DNA of 64,000 bases from an uncultured Coriobacteriaceae bacterium (GTDB taxonomy: Bacteria; Actinomycetota; Coriobacteriia; Coriobacteriales; Atopobiaceae): contig CADBJR010000014.1 of NCBI GenBank assembly GCA_902795065.1, positions 1-64,000 of the forward strand. The letters are read 5' to 3'. Shown one piece after another: positions 36,022 through 44,409 of the stretch (its first letter is position 1; every line of letters begins with the position of its first letter). Under the pieces are notes generated by a model, which saw only the letters and a program-made list of their open reading frames with translations, searched no databases and was not told where the DNA came from. The translations under genes and the position numbers were made by a program.

Positions 36022-37206
36022 CTACTGGATGTTCACGGCCTTCCGCACCACGTAGCCCTTGATCTTCTTGATGACGCGCTTGTCCCGCACGATGAGGCTC
36101 TCGAGGTCGTCCGGGTACTGCGTGATCCGCTCGAAGCCGTCACGCGTGACCAGCACCGTGTCGGAGTGGCGGAACCCGCCGATGTCGTCGAAGTACAGCG
36201 CCGGCTCGATGCTGATGACCATGTTCTCCTCGAGGACGTGGTCGCCGCCCGCGGAGAGCCACGGCGCCTCGTGGTTGCCCAACCCGATGCCGTGCCCCGT
36301 GCGGTGCAGGATCGCGTCCCCGTAGCCCCGCTCCTTGAAGTAATCCTGCGTGGCGAGGTCGATGTCCGCGCAGCGCACGCCCGGCCGCACCATGGAGTAC
36401 GCCAGCGCCCGCGCGCCCATCACGATGTCGTAGAGCTCGCGGTCGCGCTCGCTGGGCTCGCCGAGAAAGACCGTGCGCTCGCACTCCGCCGCGTAGCCGT
36501 TCACGCGGTTGTAGCTCATGAGCACGATGGGGCCGTCGCCGAACCTGCCCGCGAAATCGGGCAGGCTGTGCGGCTGGGAGCTCTTTGGCGCGGGCCACGC
36601 GGCGGTGAGGAAGCTCGAGGTCATGTAGTTGTAGTCGGTCTCCTTGATCACGCTGGTCTGGATGTCACGCGCGTGCATGACGGGCTCGAGCACGCACTCG
36701 CCCCGATAGAGCCCCTTGTGGATGCGGCGCATGCCCTCGTCGGTGTACTTGGCGGCCAGGCGGATCGCCTCGAGCTCGCTCGCGTCCTTCACCAGGCGCA
36801 TCGTGTCGATGTAGTCGACGATGCGGGTCTCCTTCGCGCGGAGCAGCTCGCGGTAGGCCGACGGCAGCGACGGCTCGATGCCGATGACGGCGCTCTCCCC
36901 CACCGACTGCGCGATGTAGTCGTACCAGTTCTGCCCCGGGATGGAGGGGTACTCGAAGTAGTGGCGGATCTCGCCGAAGCCCTCGACCTTGAGCATGTGC
37001 TCGTACTCGAGGCGCGGGACCACGAGCTCGGGGCTTCCGCTCGGCTTGACGATGATGAAGAACGGCCGCTCAACCGGTGTGTACGACGCCCCGCACAGGT
37101 AGTAGATCGCGTCCTGCGAGGTCACCAGCATGGTGTCCAGCCCCAGCTCGCCGACCTTCTCCTGCAGGCGCTTCACCCTGCGCTGCCTGTACTCGTCCAT
37201 GGCCAT
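36022..37206 (-). CDS. M24B Xaa-Pro aminopeptidase-like peptidase
   Basis: ATG 37206, behind GGAGGAGGGCATC, gives 394 residues. The N-terminal creatinase-like domain (VTSQDAIYYLCGASYTPVERPFFIIV) is followed by a pita-bread M24 domain: IVLMSYNRVNGYAAECERTVFLG, GVRCADIDLATQDYF, HRTGHGIGLGNHEAPWLSAG with the metal-binding His, and MVISIEPALYFDDIGGFRHSDTVLVT with the Glu ligands. The usual first Asp of the metal site (normally V-x-x-D-x-G) is replaced around VLMSYNRVNG, so catalysis may differ from true prolidases. It would cleave X-Pro bonds or a related substrate in the cytoplasm. GC-rich core gene. Confidence 0.85.
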   Translation of the reverse strand: MAMDEYRQRRVKRLQEKVGELGLDTMLVTSQDAIYYLCGASYTPVERPFFIIVKPSGSPELVVPRLEYEHMLKVEGFGEIRHYFEYPSIPGQNWYDYIAQSVGESAVIGIEPSLPSAYRELLRAKETRIVDYIDTMRLVKDASELEAIRLAAKYTDEGMRRIHKGLYRGECVLEPVMHARDIQTSVIKETDYNYMTSSFLTAAWPAPKSSQPHSLPDFAGRFGDGPIVLMSYNRVNGYAAECERTVFLGEPSERDRELYDIVMGARALAYSMVRPGVRCADIDLATQDYFKERGYGDAILHRTGHGIGLGNHEAPWLSAGGDHVLEENMVISIEPALYFDDIGGFRHSDTVLVTRDGFERITQYPDDLESLIVRDKRVIKKIKGYVVRKAVNIQ

Positions 37207-37285
37207 GATGCCCTCCTCCGTACGGTTGCGTGATCGTTGAGTCGCTAACTGGATTGTAGGGCTATCACGGGCGATTCGTGCGCAG

Positions 37286-37510
37286 TCATCGCCCACCGAA
37301 CACCGAACGCCCCTTCATGATGTCCTTGTCGGGATCCGCGGGGAGGTTGCGCTTGAACTTGTAGGGGTCGGCATTGATGATCGCGCGCTGGCCGTGGACC
37401 ATCAGCTGCTTGTGGAGGTCGACCGCGTCGCGGTACAGGCGCGTGTTCAGCACGAGCACCCACGAGCGCGTGGGCACGTCGAACCGATAGACGCGATACG
37501 TGCAGAGCAT
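37286..37510 (-). CDS. Small conserved-looking hypothetical protein
   Basis: ATG 37510 with a good AGGAGG gives 74 residues: LCTYRVYRFDVPTRSWVLVL starts a small basic soluble protein ending in GRSVFGGR. An alternative start lies at 37534. No family known to me. It is 79 nt upstream of the M24 gene on the same strand, so the two may share a transcript. Confidence 0.65.
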   Translation of the reverse strand: MLCTYRVYRFDVPTRSWVLVLNTRLYRDAVDLHKQLMVHGQRAIINADPYKFKRNLPADPDKDIMKGRSVFGGR

Positions 37511-37650
37511 GCCGGCCTCCTGCCTTCGGAACACCTTTCATCTTTGATGATAGATACCCCGGCGGACAGGATTCCATCCTTCTCAGATAGGGGATACTCC
37601 CCTATCTTAGAATTACAATCTATGGCAACGGAAATGGAGAGGAAGGGCCG

Positions 37651-38001
37651 ATGACGACCGAGAACGACAACCGCACCGGGATCGCCCTGTTGCTCCCGAT
37701 CTGCCTCGCCATCGCGGGGATCGCGATTGGCGTCACCGCGGCCTTCTCCCTGGTCACGGCCGGATGGAGCGACCCGCGCGACATCTTGGCGGCGTTCGCG
37801 CGCGACGTCGTGGCGGTGTGGCTCGTGATGCTGAGCTTCGACCTCGCCTCGTGCCTGCAGCGCAAAGGAGCGTACGCAGGTCAGTCCCGCCCGTTCGAGC
37901 GCTTCTCCAAGAGGTGGACCTTCAGGACGCAGATGCTCATCCTGGCGATCGCCGCCGTCTTCGCGGTCTTCATGCTCCTATCGCACTTCGGCGTGATCTG
38001 A
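37651..38001 (+). CDS. Small membrane protein with three helices
   Basis: 116 residues with hydrophobic segments at about 11-35, 52-68 and 92-112. The loop between the second and third is basic (RKGAYAGQSRPFERFSKRW). There is no recognisable domain. It starts from ATG behind GGAAGGGCCG and is divergent from the 74-residue gene. Confidence 0.7.
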   Translation: MTTENDNRTGIALLLPICLAIAGIAIGVTAAFSLVTAGWSDPRDILAAFARDVVAVWLVMLSFDLASCLQRKGAYAGQSRPFERFSKRWTFRTQMLILAIAAVFAVFMLLSHFGVI

Positions 38002-38070
38002 TCAGGCAGCTTTCAGAGCCGTCGTTTGCAACATACCTGATGCAATAATCCGATATACAAGCCTCTGACC

Positions 38071-38118
38071 TGCAGAGATGCAATCTCTGCAACACACCTC
38101 AGGACAGGTGTGTTGCAG
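38071..38118. repeat. Overlapping, mutually exclusive hairpins
   Basis: TGCAGAGAT and ATCTCTGCA (38071-38091, 3-nt loop) form one stem. CTGCAACACACCT and AGGTGTGTTGCAG (38087-38118, 6-nt loop) form another that shares five bases with the first, so only one can form at a time. They lie between a plus-strand membrane gene and the end of the lysine operon; a terminator pair is the simplest reading. Confidence 0.5.
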
Positions 38119-38134
38119 ATAATCCATGATTCTG

Positions 38135-38188
38135 CATTTCGGGGGGTACCCCCCATTTTGTCATTTCGGGGGGTACCCCCCATTTTGT
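38135..38188. repeat. Two tandem copies of a 27-bp palindromic unit
   Basis: Two identical 27-bp units (38135-38161 and 38162-38188) each contain GGGGGGTACCCCCC followed by ATTTTGT. The G6/C6 core is self-complementary. The array ends 5 nt from the dapD stop, so it probably ends the minus-strand lysine operon. Confidence 0.7.
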
Positions 38189-38193
38189 GAAAA

Positions 38194-38892
38194 CTACAGC
38201 GTGCGGAGGGCGTCGACGATAGCCGTCTTGCTCGCCGTGCGCTCGTCCTTCTCCTTGATGATGCGCGCGGGGCAGCCCGCCACGACCACGCCGGCAGGCA
38301 CGTCCTCCACGACCACGGCACCCGCGGCCACGACCGATCCCGCACCCACGCGGCATCCCTCGAGCACCACCGCGTTCGCACCGATCATGACGTCGTCCTC
38401 CACGACGACGGGCGTGGCGCTCGCCGGCTCGATGACGCCCGCGAGCACGGCGCCGGCGCCCACGTGGCAGCGCGCGCCGACGATGGCGCGCCCACCCAGG
38501 ACGGCACCCATGTCGATCATGGTGCCCTCCCCCACCACGGCGCCGATGTTGATGACGGCGCCCATCATGATGACGGCGTTGTCGCCGATCTCCGCGCGCT
38601 CGCGGATGATCGCGCCGGGCTCGATGCGCGCGTTGACGCCGCGCACGTCGAGCAGCGGCACGCCGGAGTTGCGGCGGTCGCACTCCACGACCATGTCCTC
38701 GATTGCGTCCGCCTGCTCGGCGAGAAGCCCCTCGAGCTCGGACCAGTTGCCGAAGACGATCTTGTCGCCCACGCCGAACACCCGGGCGCTGCCGTAGTCC
38801 ACGCACGCCCCCGCGCGCTCGCGCACGTACACCTTGACCGGCGTCTTCTTCTCGGAGGTGGCGATGTAGTTGATGATCTCCTGCGCGTCCAT
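38194..38892 (-). CDS. dapD: Tetrahydrodipicolinate N-acetyltransferase
   Basis: I choose ATG 38892 behind GGGGACTGAC, giving 232 residues; an upstream TTG at 38904 is possible. The N-terminal DapH-like alpha domain ([22 protein letters not shown]) is followed by a left-handed beta helix of hexapeptide repeats ([34 protein letters not shown]). The family acetylates tetrahydrodipicolinate, the first step of the acetyl branch of DAP/lysine synthesis; dapH is the usual symbol in Bacillus. It is last in the riboswitch-controlled lysA-dapA-dapB-dapD operon, 1 nt after dapB. Confidence 0.93.
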   Translation of the reverse strand: MDAQEIINYIATSEKKTPVKVYVRERAGACVDYGSARVFGVGDKIVFGNWSELEGLLAEQADAIEDMVVECDRRNSGVPLLDVRGVNARIEPGAIIRERAEIGDNAVIMMGAVINIGAVVGEGTMIDMGAVLGGRAIVGARCHVGAGAVLAGVIEPASATPVVVEDDVMIGANAVVLEGCRVGAGSVVAAGAVVVEDVPAGVVVAGCPARIIKEKDERTASKTAIVDALRTL

Positions 38893-38893
38893 G

Positions 38894-39613
38894 TCAGTCC
38901 CCAAACATGAGCTGGTCGAAGGTGTAGAAGCCGGGCGCGCACGCCATCAGGCGCTCCGCCGCGGCCACGGCGCCGCTCGCGAAGATCTGCCTGCTCGTCG
39001 CGCGATGCGTGAGGCAGACCTCCTCGTCCGGGCCGAAGAAGTGCACCTCGTGGGTGCCCGCCACGGTGCCGCCGCGCACGGCATGCACGCCGATCTCGCG
39101 CGCGGTCCGCGCACCGACCATGCCCTCGCGCCCGTACACCACGTCGCACGAACCCTCGGGATCCACGGCGGCGAGCAGCGCCTTCGCGGTGCCGGACGGC
39201 GCGTCGGCCTTCTTGTTGTGGTGCGTCTCGACGATCTCGATGTCGAAGTCCGCAAGCGCCTCTGCAGCCTGTGCCGCGAGCCTGCGGAGCACCGCGACGC
39301 CGAGCGCGTAGTTGGGGCTCCACACGACCGGCGCGTGCTCGCCCGCCGCACGCAGCAGCGCGAGCTCCTCGTCGGTAAGGCCCGTCGTGCCCGAGACGAG
39401 CGCTGTCCCCGTGCGCGCCACGTAGGCCGCTACCTGCGGAATCGCCGAGAGATGCGAGAAATCGATCGCGATGTCAGCCGCCGCGGCATCAGCAAGCGCG
39501 CCGATGGTATCAACGTCGTAGACGCCCACGACCTCGAAGCGCCCCGTGGCCTCGAGCGTGCGGGCGACAAGCGCGCCCATCCGCCCGTTGCCGATGATGA
39601 TCGCGCTAGCCAA
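38894..39613 (-). CDS. dapB: 4-hydroxy-tetrahydrodipicolinate reductase
   Basis: 239 residues. The N-terminal dinucleotide-binding [17 protein letters not shown], the central [11 protein letters not shown], and the catalytic [13 protein letters not shown] are all present. It reduces the DapA product with NAD(P)H to tetrahydrodipicolinate. The start is a TTG at 39613 that lies inside the end of dapA (8-nt overlap). The protein is slightly shorter than E. coli DapB, as is common in Gram-positives. Confidence 0.95.
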   Translation of the reverse strand: MASAIIIGNGRMGALVARTLEATGRFEVVGVYDVDTIGALADAAAADIAIDFSHLSAIPQVAAYVARTGTALVSGTTGLTDEELALLRAAGEHAPVVWSPNYALGVAVLRRLAAQAAEALADFDIEIVETHHNKKADAPSGTAKALLAAVDPEGSCDVVYGREGMVGARTAREIGVHAVRGGTVAGTHEVHFFGPDEEVCLTHRATSRQIFASGAVAAAERLMACAPGFYTFDQLMFGD

Positions 39614-40496
39614 TGAGACCGACCCCCTCCATGGCGGCGTAGAGCCGTGCGCGGGTCGCGTCGGCCATCGGCCACAGCGGCATGCGGTAGTTCTCGCCGA
39701 TCATGCCCATCCTGGCCAGCGCGGCCTTCACAGGGATGGGGTTGACCTCGCAGAACAGCGAATGGACGAGTTCGAGGTTCTCGAGCTGGATTCTGAGGGC
39801 GGTCTGCGTGTCGCCCTGCTCCCACGCGGCGCACATGTCGTGCACGGTGCGCGGCGCGATGTTGGCCCACACCGAGATGACGCCCGCGCCGCCGAGCGAG
39901 AGGATCGGCACCACCATGTCGTCGTTGCCCGAGAACATGCGGAAGTCGTCCGAGAGGTACTGCGCCACGGTCGTGGCGTAGGAGATGTTGCCCGAGGCCT
40001 CCTTGATGCCCCACGCGTTGGGGTGCTCGCGCAGGCGCGCGACGTTGCGCTCCGAGATGGAGCAGCCCGTGCGGCCGGGGATGTTGTAGAAGATGCAGGG
40101 GACGTCGACCTTGTCCATGACCTGGACGAAGTGCTGGTAGATGCCTTCCTCGTTGGACTTGTTGTAGTACGGCGTGATGAGCAGCAGGCCGTCGATGCCG
40201 CGCTGCTGCAGGCCGAGCGCCTTGTTGAGGCTCTCCTCGGTGCAGTTGGAGCCGGCACCGCCGATCACGGGGATGCGGCCCGCGACCTGCTTGACCACGG
40301 CCTCGGCCACGGCGAAGTCCTCCGCGTCGGTCATGGGCGAGGTCTCGCCCGTGGTGCCGAGCACGAGGATGCCGTCGGTGCCGTTCTCGAGGTGGAAGTC
40401 GACGAGGCGCTCGAGACCCTCGAAGTCGATGCTCTTGTCCTCGTTGAACGGGGTGACGAGGGCGACGATCGATCCGGTGAGGTTGTCCATGCTCAT
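39606..40496 (-). CDS. dapA: 4-hydroxy-tetrahydrodipicolinate synthase
   Basis: 296 residues, a TIM-barrel class I aldolase. GTTGETSPMTD holds the substrate-binding Thr pair, FYNIPGRTGCSIS the catalytic Tyr, and WGIKEASGN the Schiff-base Lys. It condenses pyruvate with aspartate semialdehyde. ATG 40496 follows GGAGCACCACC. Second gene of the operon, 75 nt after lysA; dapB overlaps its end. Confidence 0.96.
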   Translation of the reverse strand: MSMDNLTGSIVALVTPFNEDKSIDFEGLERLVDFHLENGTDGILVLGTTGETSPMTDAEDFAVAEAVVKQVAGRIPVIGGAGSNCTEESLNKALGLQQRGIDGLLLITPYYNKSNEEGIYQHFVQVMDKVDVPCIFYNIPGRTGCSISERNVARLREHPNAWGIKEASGNISYATTVAQYLSDDFRMFSGNDDMVVPILSLGGAGVISVWANIAPRTVHDMCAAWEQGDTQTALRIQLENLELVHSLFCEVNPIPVKAALARMGMIGENYRMPLWPMADATRARLYAAMEGVGLIG

Positions 40497-40571
40497 GGTG
40501 GTGCTCCTTTCGGGCGCGCGCCGGCGCTGCCCGTCGTTGGGTGATGTGATGCCGTGCCGTGGATGCGCCCC

Positions 40572-41894
40572 CTAGGGACGCGCGGGCTTACCCTTGGGTT
40601 CGCCCTCCGACCGCCGGACGAGCGCGGCGAGGTCGCTGCCGATGGGCAGGACGTCGAGGGTGGCGAAGTAGTCGAGGGGCGTCTCGGCGCGGCGGATCAG
40701 GCGGTGCGAGCCGTCCGCGTCCAGCAGCACTTCCGCGGAGCGGAGCCTGCCGTTGTAGGTGTAGCCCATGGAATGCCCGTGCGCGCCCACGTCGTGGATG
40801 GCGAGCAGGTCGCCCACCTGCGCGCGCGGCAGCAGGCGGTCGACGGCGAGCTTGTCGCTGTTCTCGCAGAGCATGCCGGTGACGTCGTAGCGCACGCACG
40901 CGGGCTCGTCCTCGCGGCCGAGCACGGTGATGTGGTGGTAGGCGCCGTAGAGCATGGGACGCATGAGGTTGCTCGCGCAGGCGTCGACGCCCAGGTAGTT
41001 GCGGTACGTCTCCTTGGTGTGGATGACGCGCGTGATGAGCAGCGCGTGCGGTCCGGTCATGAAGCGGCCGAGCTCGGTGAAGATGGCCACGTCGTCGAGG
41101 CCGGCGGGCACGAGGACCTCCTCGTAGGCGCGGCGCACGCCCGCGCCGATGGCGGCGATGTCGTTGGGCTCGTCCTCGGGGCGGTAGTCGATGCCGACGC
41201 CGCCGGAGAGGTCCACGAACGCGATGCGGATGCCGCACTCGGCCTGAAGGCGCACCGCGAGCCGGAAGAGCCGGCGCGCGAGCGCGGGGTAGTACTCGTT
41301 GGTAAGCGTGTTGGAGGCGAGCAGCGCGTGCAGGCCGATCTGCTCCACGCCGAGCTCGCGCAGGCGCGTCGCGGCTTCGAGCAGCTGGTCCTCGGTGAGG
41401 CCGAACTTCGCCTCCTCCGGGCGGCCGAAGATGCCGTTGGCGAAGTCGAAGTCTCCGCCGGGGTTGAAGCGCAGGCCCACGCGCTCGGGCAGCGCGCCCT
41501 GCTCCGCGAGCAGCGCATCGATGTGGGTCTCGTCGTCGAGGATGATGGTGGCGCCCAGGCGCCCCGCGTGCGCGAACTCGCCCGCGGGCGTGTCGTTGGA
41601 GCAGAACATGATCTGCTCGCCAGAGATGCCGAGCGCCTCGGCCATCAGCAGCTCGCATGCGCTGGAGCAGTCCACGCCGCAGCCGTACTCGGCGAGGATC
41701 GAGATGATCGCGGGGTTGGGCGTGGCCTTGACGGCGAAATACTCGCGGAAGCTCGGCGCCCATGAGAATGCGCTGGTCAGAGCCTCGGCCGTCCTGCGGA
41801 TGCCCGCCTCATCGTAGAGGTAGAAGGGCGTGGGGTACACCCGCGCGAGGGCCTCGATCTGCTCGTTCGTTGCGAAGGGACGCTTCTGCGCCAC
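40572..41894 (-). CDS. lysA: Diaminopimelate decarboxylase
   Basis: I choose GTG 41894, behind GGAGGAACC, giving 440 residues; the in-frame ATG at 41960 would lie inside the riboswitch. The alanine-racemase-like barrel shows the PLP Lys in FAVKATPNP, GVDCSSACEL, VDLSGGVGIDY (glycine-rich phosphate loop), ELGRFMTGPHALLI and a C-terminal active-site Cys in VTGMLCENSD. It decarboxylates meso-DAP to lysine. First gene of the operon, directly downstream of the lysine riboswitch. Confidence 0.95.
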   Translation of the reverse strand: MAQKRPFATNEQIEALARVYPTPFYLYDEAGIRRTAEALTSAFSWAPSFREYFAVKATPNPAIISILAEYGCGVDCSSACELLMAEALGISGEQIMFCSNDTPAGEFAHAGRLGATIILDDETHIDALLAEQGALPERVGLRFNPGGDFDFANGIFGRPEEAKFGLTEDQLLEAATRLRELGVEQIGLHALLASNTLTNEYYPALARRLFRLAVRLQAECGIRIAFVDLSGGVGIDYRPEDEPNDIAAIGAGVRRAYEEVLVPAGLDDVAIFTELGRFMTGPHALLITRVIHTKETYRNYLGVDACASNLMRPMLYGAYHHITVLGREDEPACVRYDVTGMLCENSDKLAVDRLLPRAQVGDLLAIHDVGAHGHSMGYTYNGRLRSAEVLLDADGSHRLIRRAETPLDYFATLDVLPIGSDLAALVRRSEGEPKGKPARP

Positions 41895-41950
41895 GGTTCC
41901 TCCCGACTCCGGCCGCGTAGGCGCGCCAGGGCATCCATGCGGGAGGCCGT

Positions 41951-42113
41951 GATAGCGCACCTACGGGGTTCTTCCCGTAGACAGTCCTGCGGGTATTTCC
42001 CGCAGGCCCACCAGGACGTTCGTGCCCGAAGGACCTGGTTCGGCGGATTTGGCCTCCTCCCAGGGTCTCTGCCCGCCGGCTCGCCCGGGATTCATCGTGT
42101 CCGCGCCTCTATC
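41951..42113 (-). ncRNA. Lysine riboswitch (L box)
   Basis: Read on the minus strand the element starts with GATAGAGGCGCGGAC and GATGAATC, has GCCGAA in the middle, GGACTGTC near the end, and closes with GCGCTATC. These are the conserved core segments of the lysine aptamer in the right order, with variable GC-rich stems between (for example CTGCGGG/CCCGCAG and CTACGGG/CCCGTAG). The 3' end of the aptamer is 57 nt before the lysA GTG, and no long U-run follows. Control of translation initiation or early termination by lysine is expected. Confidence 0.92.
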
Positions 42114-42123
42114 GTTGGCGATA

Positions 42124-42152
42124 AGTGTAGAAAGTGGACCAGAATCGCACAA
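42124..42152 (-). promoter_or_regulatory. Candidate promoter of the lysine operon
   Basis: On the minus strand TTGTGC (42152-42147) and TACACT (42129-42124) are 17 nt apart, and the aptamer starts about 10 nt further. The -35 match is poor, so the call rests on spacing and position. Confidence 0.45.
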
Positions 42153-42243
42153 TCCGATGTAACCAAATAGATTCAAAACGCGGAGGCGGAGCGCCCGAAA
42201 CGGTAGAGTGGACGCAGCACGCACCGGTTCGAAGGAGGGACGT

Positions 42244-43362
42244 ATGCACGGCATGGACACCGTCGAGCGGCTGAGGACGCTCAGGCGCGACCTCCACCGC
42301 ATACCCGAGATCGGTTTCGACCTGCCCGAGACGATCGCGTACGTCTCGGATGTCCTGGCGCGGCTCACAGGTCCGGTCGAGGTCTTCATGCCCTGCCCGT
42401 CGACGGTCTGCGCCTTCTTCGACCGCGGCGCCGCGCGCACCACCGCGATCCGCACGGATATGGACGCCCTGCCGGTGGTGGAGCGGACCGGTGCGCCGTA
42501 CGCCTCGACGCATCCCGACCGCATGCACGCCTGCGGCCACGACGGCCACATGGCGATGGTGCTCGCGCTCGCTGAGCACCTCGATACGCACCTCGACGAG
42601 CTTTCGCGCAATGTATTGCTTATCTTCCAGCCCGCCGAGGAATCCGTCGGCGGTGCGCTCCCCCTCTGCGAGAGCGGCGTCTTCGAGCGCTGCGGCGTCG
42701 ACCGCGTCTTCGGCTTCCACCTCTGGCCCGACCTGCCCGCGGGCACCGTCGCCACGCGTGAGGGGGCGCTGCTCGCGAGCACGAACGAGGTCGACGTCGT
42801 CTTCCACGGGCGGTCGTCGCACATCGCGAAGGCCGACCAGGGCAGGGACGCCGTCGAGGCCGCCTGCCGCTACCTCGCGCGCATCTACGCGTTCATGGAC
42901 GGGCTCGCCGGGGACGACCCGAGCCTGCTCAAGTTCGGGCGCATCGAGGGAGGCCTGGTGCGCAACCAGATCGCCGCCGAGGCGCGGCTCCAGGGAAGCC
43001 TGCGGACCTTCTCGACCGAGATGTCCGAGCGGGCGCAGGAGGGCATCGTCTCCCTCGCCGAGCAGACTGCCGCCGAGCTGGGCTGCACCGCGCAGGTCTC
43101 CTTCGCGAACGGCTACCCGCCCGTGATCAACGACGCCGCGCTCACCAGGCTCGTGCGCGCGGCCGTCCCCGAGGTGGGCGAGCTCGACGCGCCGCAGCTC
43201 ATCGGCGAGGATTTCGCCTGGTACCAGCGCTATGCGAGCGGTGTGTTCATGCTGCTCGGCACGGGGACGGGCATCCCGCTGCACGCGGACACCTTCGATT
43301 TCGACGAGGCCATCCTCGCCCGCGGGCTCGACGTCTACGAGCAGCTCGTGCGCCTTCCCTAG
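42244..43362 (+). CDS. M20 family amidohydrolase, likely N-acetyl-DAP deacetylase
   Basis: ATG 42244 behind AAGGAGGG gives 372 residues. M20 metal-site motifs are visible: DMDALPV, HACGHDGHMAMVLALAEHL, and LIFQPAEESVGGALPL with the catalytic Glu pair; the dimerisation domain starts near STNEVDVVFHGRSSHIAKAD. Family members remove N-acyl groups from amino acids (hippurate, indole-acetyl-amino acids or N-acetyl-LL-DAP). It diverges from the lysine operon, which uses the acetyl branch and lacks a deacetylase gene, so N-acetyl-diaminopimelate deacetylase is the most sensible role. That is context inference. Confidence 0.88.
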   Translation: MHGMDTVERLRTLRRDLHRIPEIGFDLPETIAYVSDVLARLTGPVEVFMPCPSTVCAFFDRGAARTTAIRTDMDALPVVERTGAPYASTHPDRMHACGHDGHMAMVLALAEHLDTHLDELSRNVLLIFQPAEESVGGALPLCESGVFERCGVDRVFGFHLWPDLPAGTVATREGALLASTNEVDVVFHGRSSHIAKADQGRDAVEAACRYLARIYAFMDGLAGDDPSLLKFGRIEGGLVRNQIAAEARLQGSLRTFSTEMSERAQEGIVSLAEQTAAELGCTAQVSFANGYPPVINDAALTRLVRAAVPEVGELDAPQLIGEDFAWYQRYASGVFMLLGTGTGIPLHADTFDFDEAILARGLDVYEQLVRLP

Positions 43363-43543
43363 AGCGCCTCGTCGCTGCACCCGCCCTTGAAGATGACCGC
43401 CATCGCCCCGCTCCTCCCGCGCGTGTCCATTGGCTAGAAGATACCCACCGCGGCCGATAGGCTATACGCTGACCCGAAGCGAGCGGCACCGACCGGGAAT
43501 GGTTCGGTATGCTTGAGGCGAGAGCACGATGAGAGGAGCAGCC

Positions 43544-44167
43544 ATGCATACCGACTTCATCACCATCAACGCGCATTCGTCGATCCGCATCGATGCCGGC
43601 CCGGGTGCCGTGTGCTACGTCGATCCGTACCTGCTCGAGGACACGCCGCACGACGCGGACCTGGTCCTCGTCACGCACTCGCACCACGACCACTACTCGC
43701 CCGAGGACATCGCGCGGGTCGCCTGCGAGCGGACCCGCTTCGTCGCGCCGCGCGGCATGGAGCGCGAGCTGCCGGATGCCCTGTTCGTCTCGCCGGGCGA
43801 GACGGTCTGCCCGCTGCCGAGCCTCTCGATCGAGGCGGTGCCGGCGTACAACAAGCTCAAGCCGTTCCATCCGCGCAAGAACGGCTGGGTGGGCTACGTC
43901 ATCACGACGCATGACGGCGTGGTCGTCTACGTGGCCGGCGACACCGATGACATCCTCGAGAACCGCTCGATCGCCTGCGACATCGCGCTCGTGCCGGTGG
44001 GCGGGACCTACACAATGACGGCGTCCGAGGCGGCGAAGTTCGTGAACGAGCTGCAGCCGAAGGTCGCGATTCCCGAGCATTACGGATCGGTCGTGGGGTC
44101 CGAGGACGACGGTGCGGCCTTCGCGGCGCGCGTCGACCCCTCGATCGAGGTCGTCTTCAAGCTGTAG
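43544..44167 (+). CDS. MBL-fold metal-dependent hydrolase (UlaG-like)
   Basis: ATG 43544 behind GAGGAGCAGCC gives 207 residues. The metal motif HSHHDHYSPED is present, with VVYVAGDTDDI (bridging Asp) and PEHYGSVVG (last His). It is a small stand-alone metallo-beta-lactamase-fold protein of the UlaG/L-ascorbate-lactonase-like or YfiP group with unknown substrate, probably cytoplasmic. Confidence 0.88.
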   Translation: MHTDFITINAHSSIRIDAGPGAVCYVDPYLLEDTPHDADLVLVTHSHHDHYSPEDIARVACERTRFVAPRGMERELPDALFVSPGETVCPLPSLSIEAVPAYNKLKPFHPRKNGWVGYVITTHDGVVVYVAGDTDDILENRSIACDIALVPVGGTYTMTASEAAKFVNELQPKVAIPEHYGSVVGSEDDGAAFAARVDPSIEVVFKL

Positions 44168-44351
44168 ACAACCGCAAACATCAGGTTTCGCTCCACATAC
44201 CTACCTGCTTTTCCACACACCTCTTGCAAAAACAGAGGTTTGTTTTCGTTTGCCCAGCTCAGAGGCTTATCGCTATAACAGGTATGTGAAAAACAGACCC
44301 TTATGTGAATTGAGAACCGTTGTGTCGAGCAGAGAAGGCAGCAACCCGAAC

Positions 44352-44385
44352 AAAAAGGGACGCACGGCATGGAGCCGTGCGTCCC
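44352..44385 (-). terminator. Rho-independent terminator
   Basis: A perfect 12-bp stem (44357-44368 and 44374-44385, 5-nt loop), followed on the minus strand by TTTTTG. It lies 25 nt downstream of the stop of the gene at 44410-45048. Confidence 0.85.
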
Positions 44386-44409
44386 GGACGTTCTATCGAG
44401 GCTCGAAGC

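Noticed and set aside
38135-38188. CRISPR-like repeat
   Set aside because: Only two adjacent identical units without spacers; no cas genes in the window.
40554-41765. Long frames opposite lysA and other GC-rich genes
   Set aside because: High GC lowers stop frequency on the complementary strand. The products are Ala/Arg/Gly-rich without family features, while the sense genes are clear.
44168-44351. Possible small gene or RNA after the MBL gene
   Set aside because: AT-rich stretch with short imperfect stems and phrases resembling those near 34454 and 38061, but no frame with a start and ribosome site and no recognised RNA fold.
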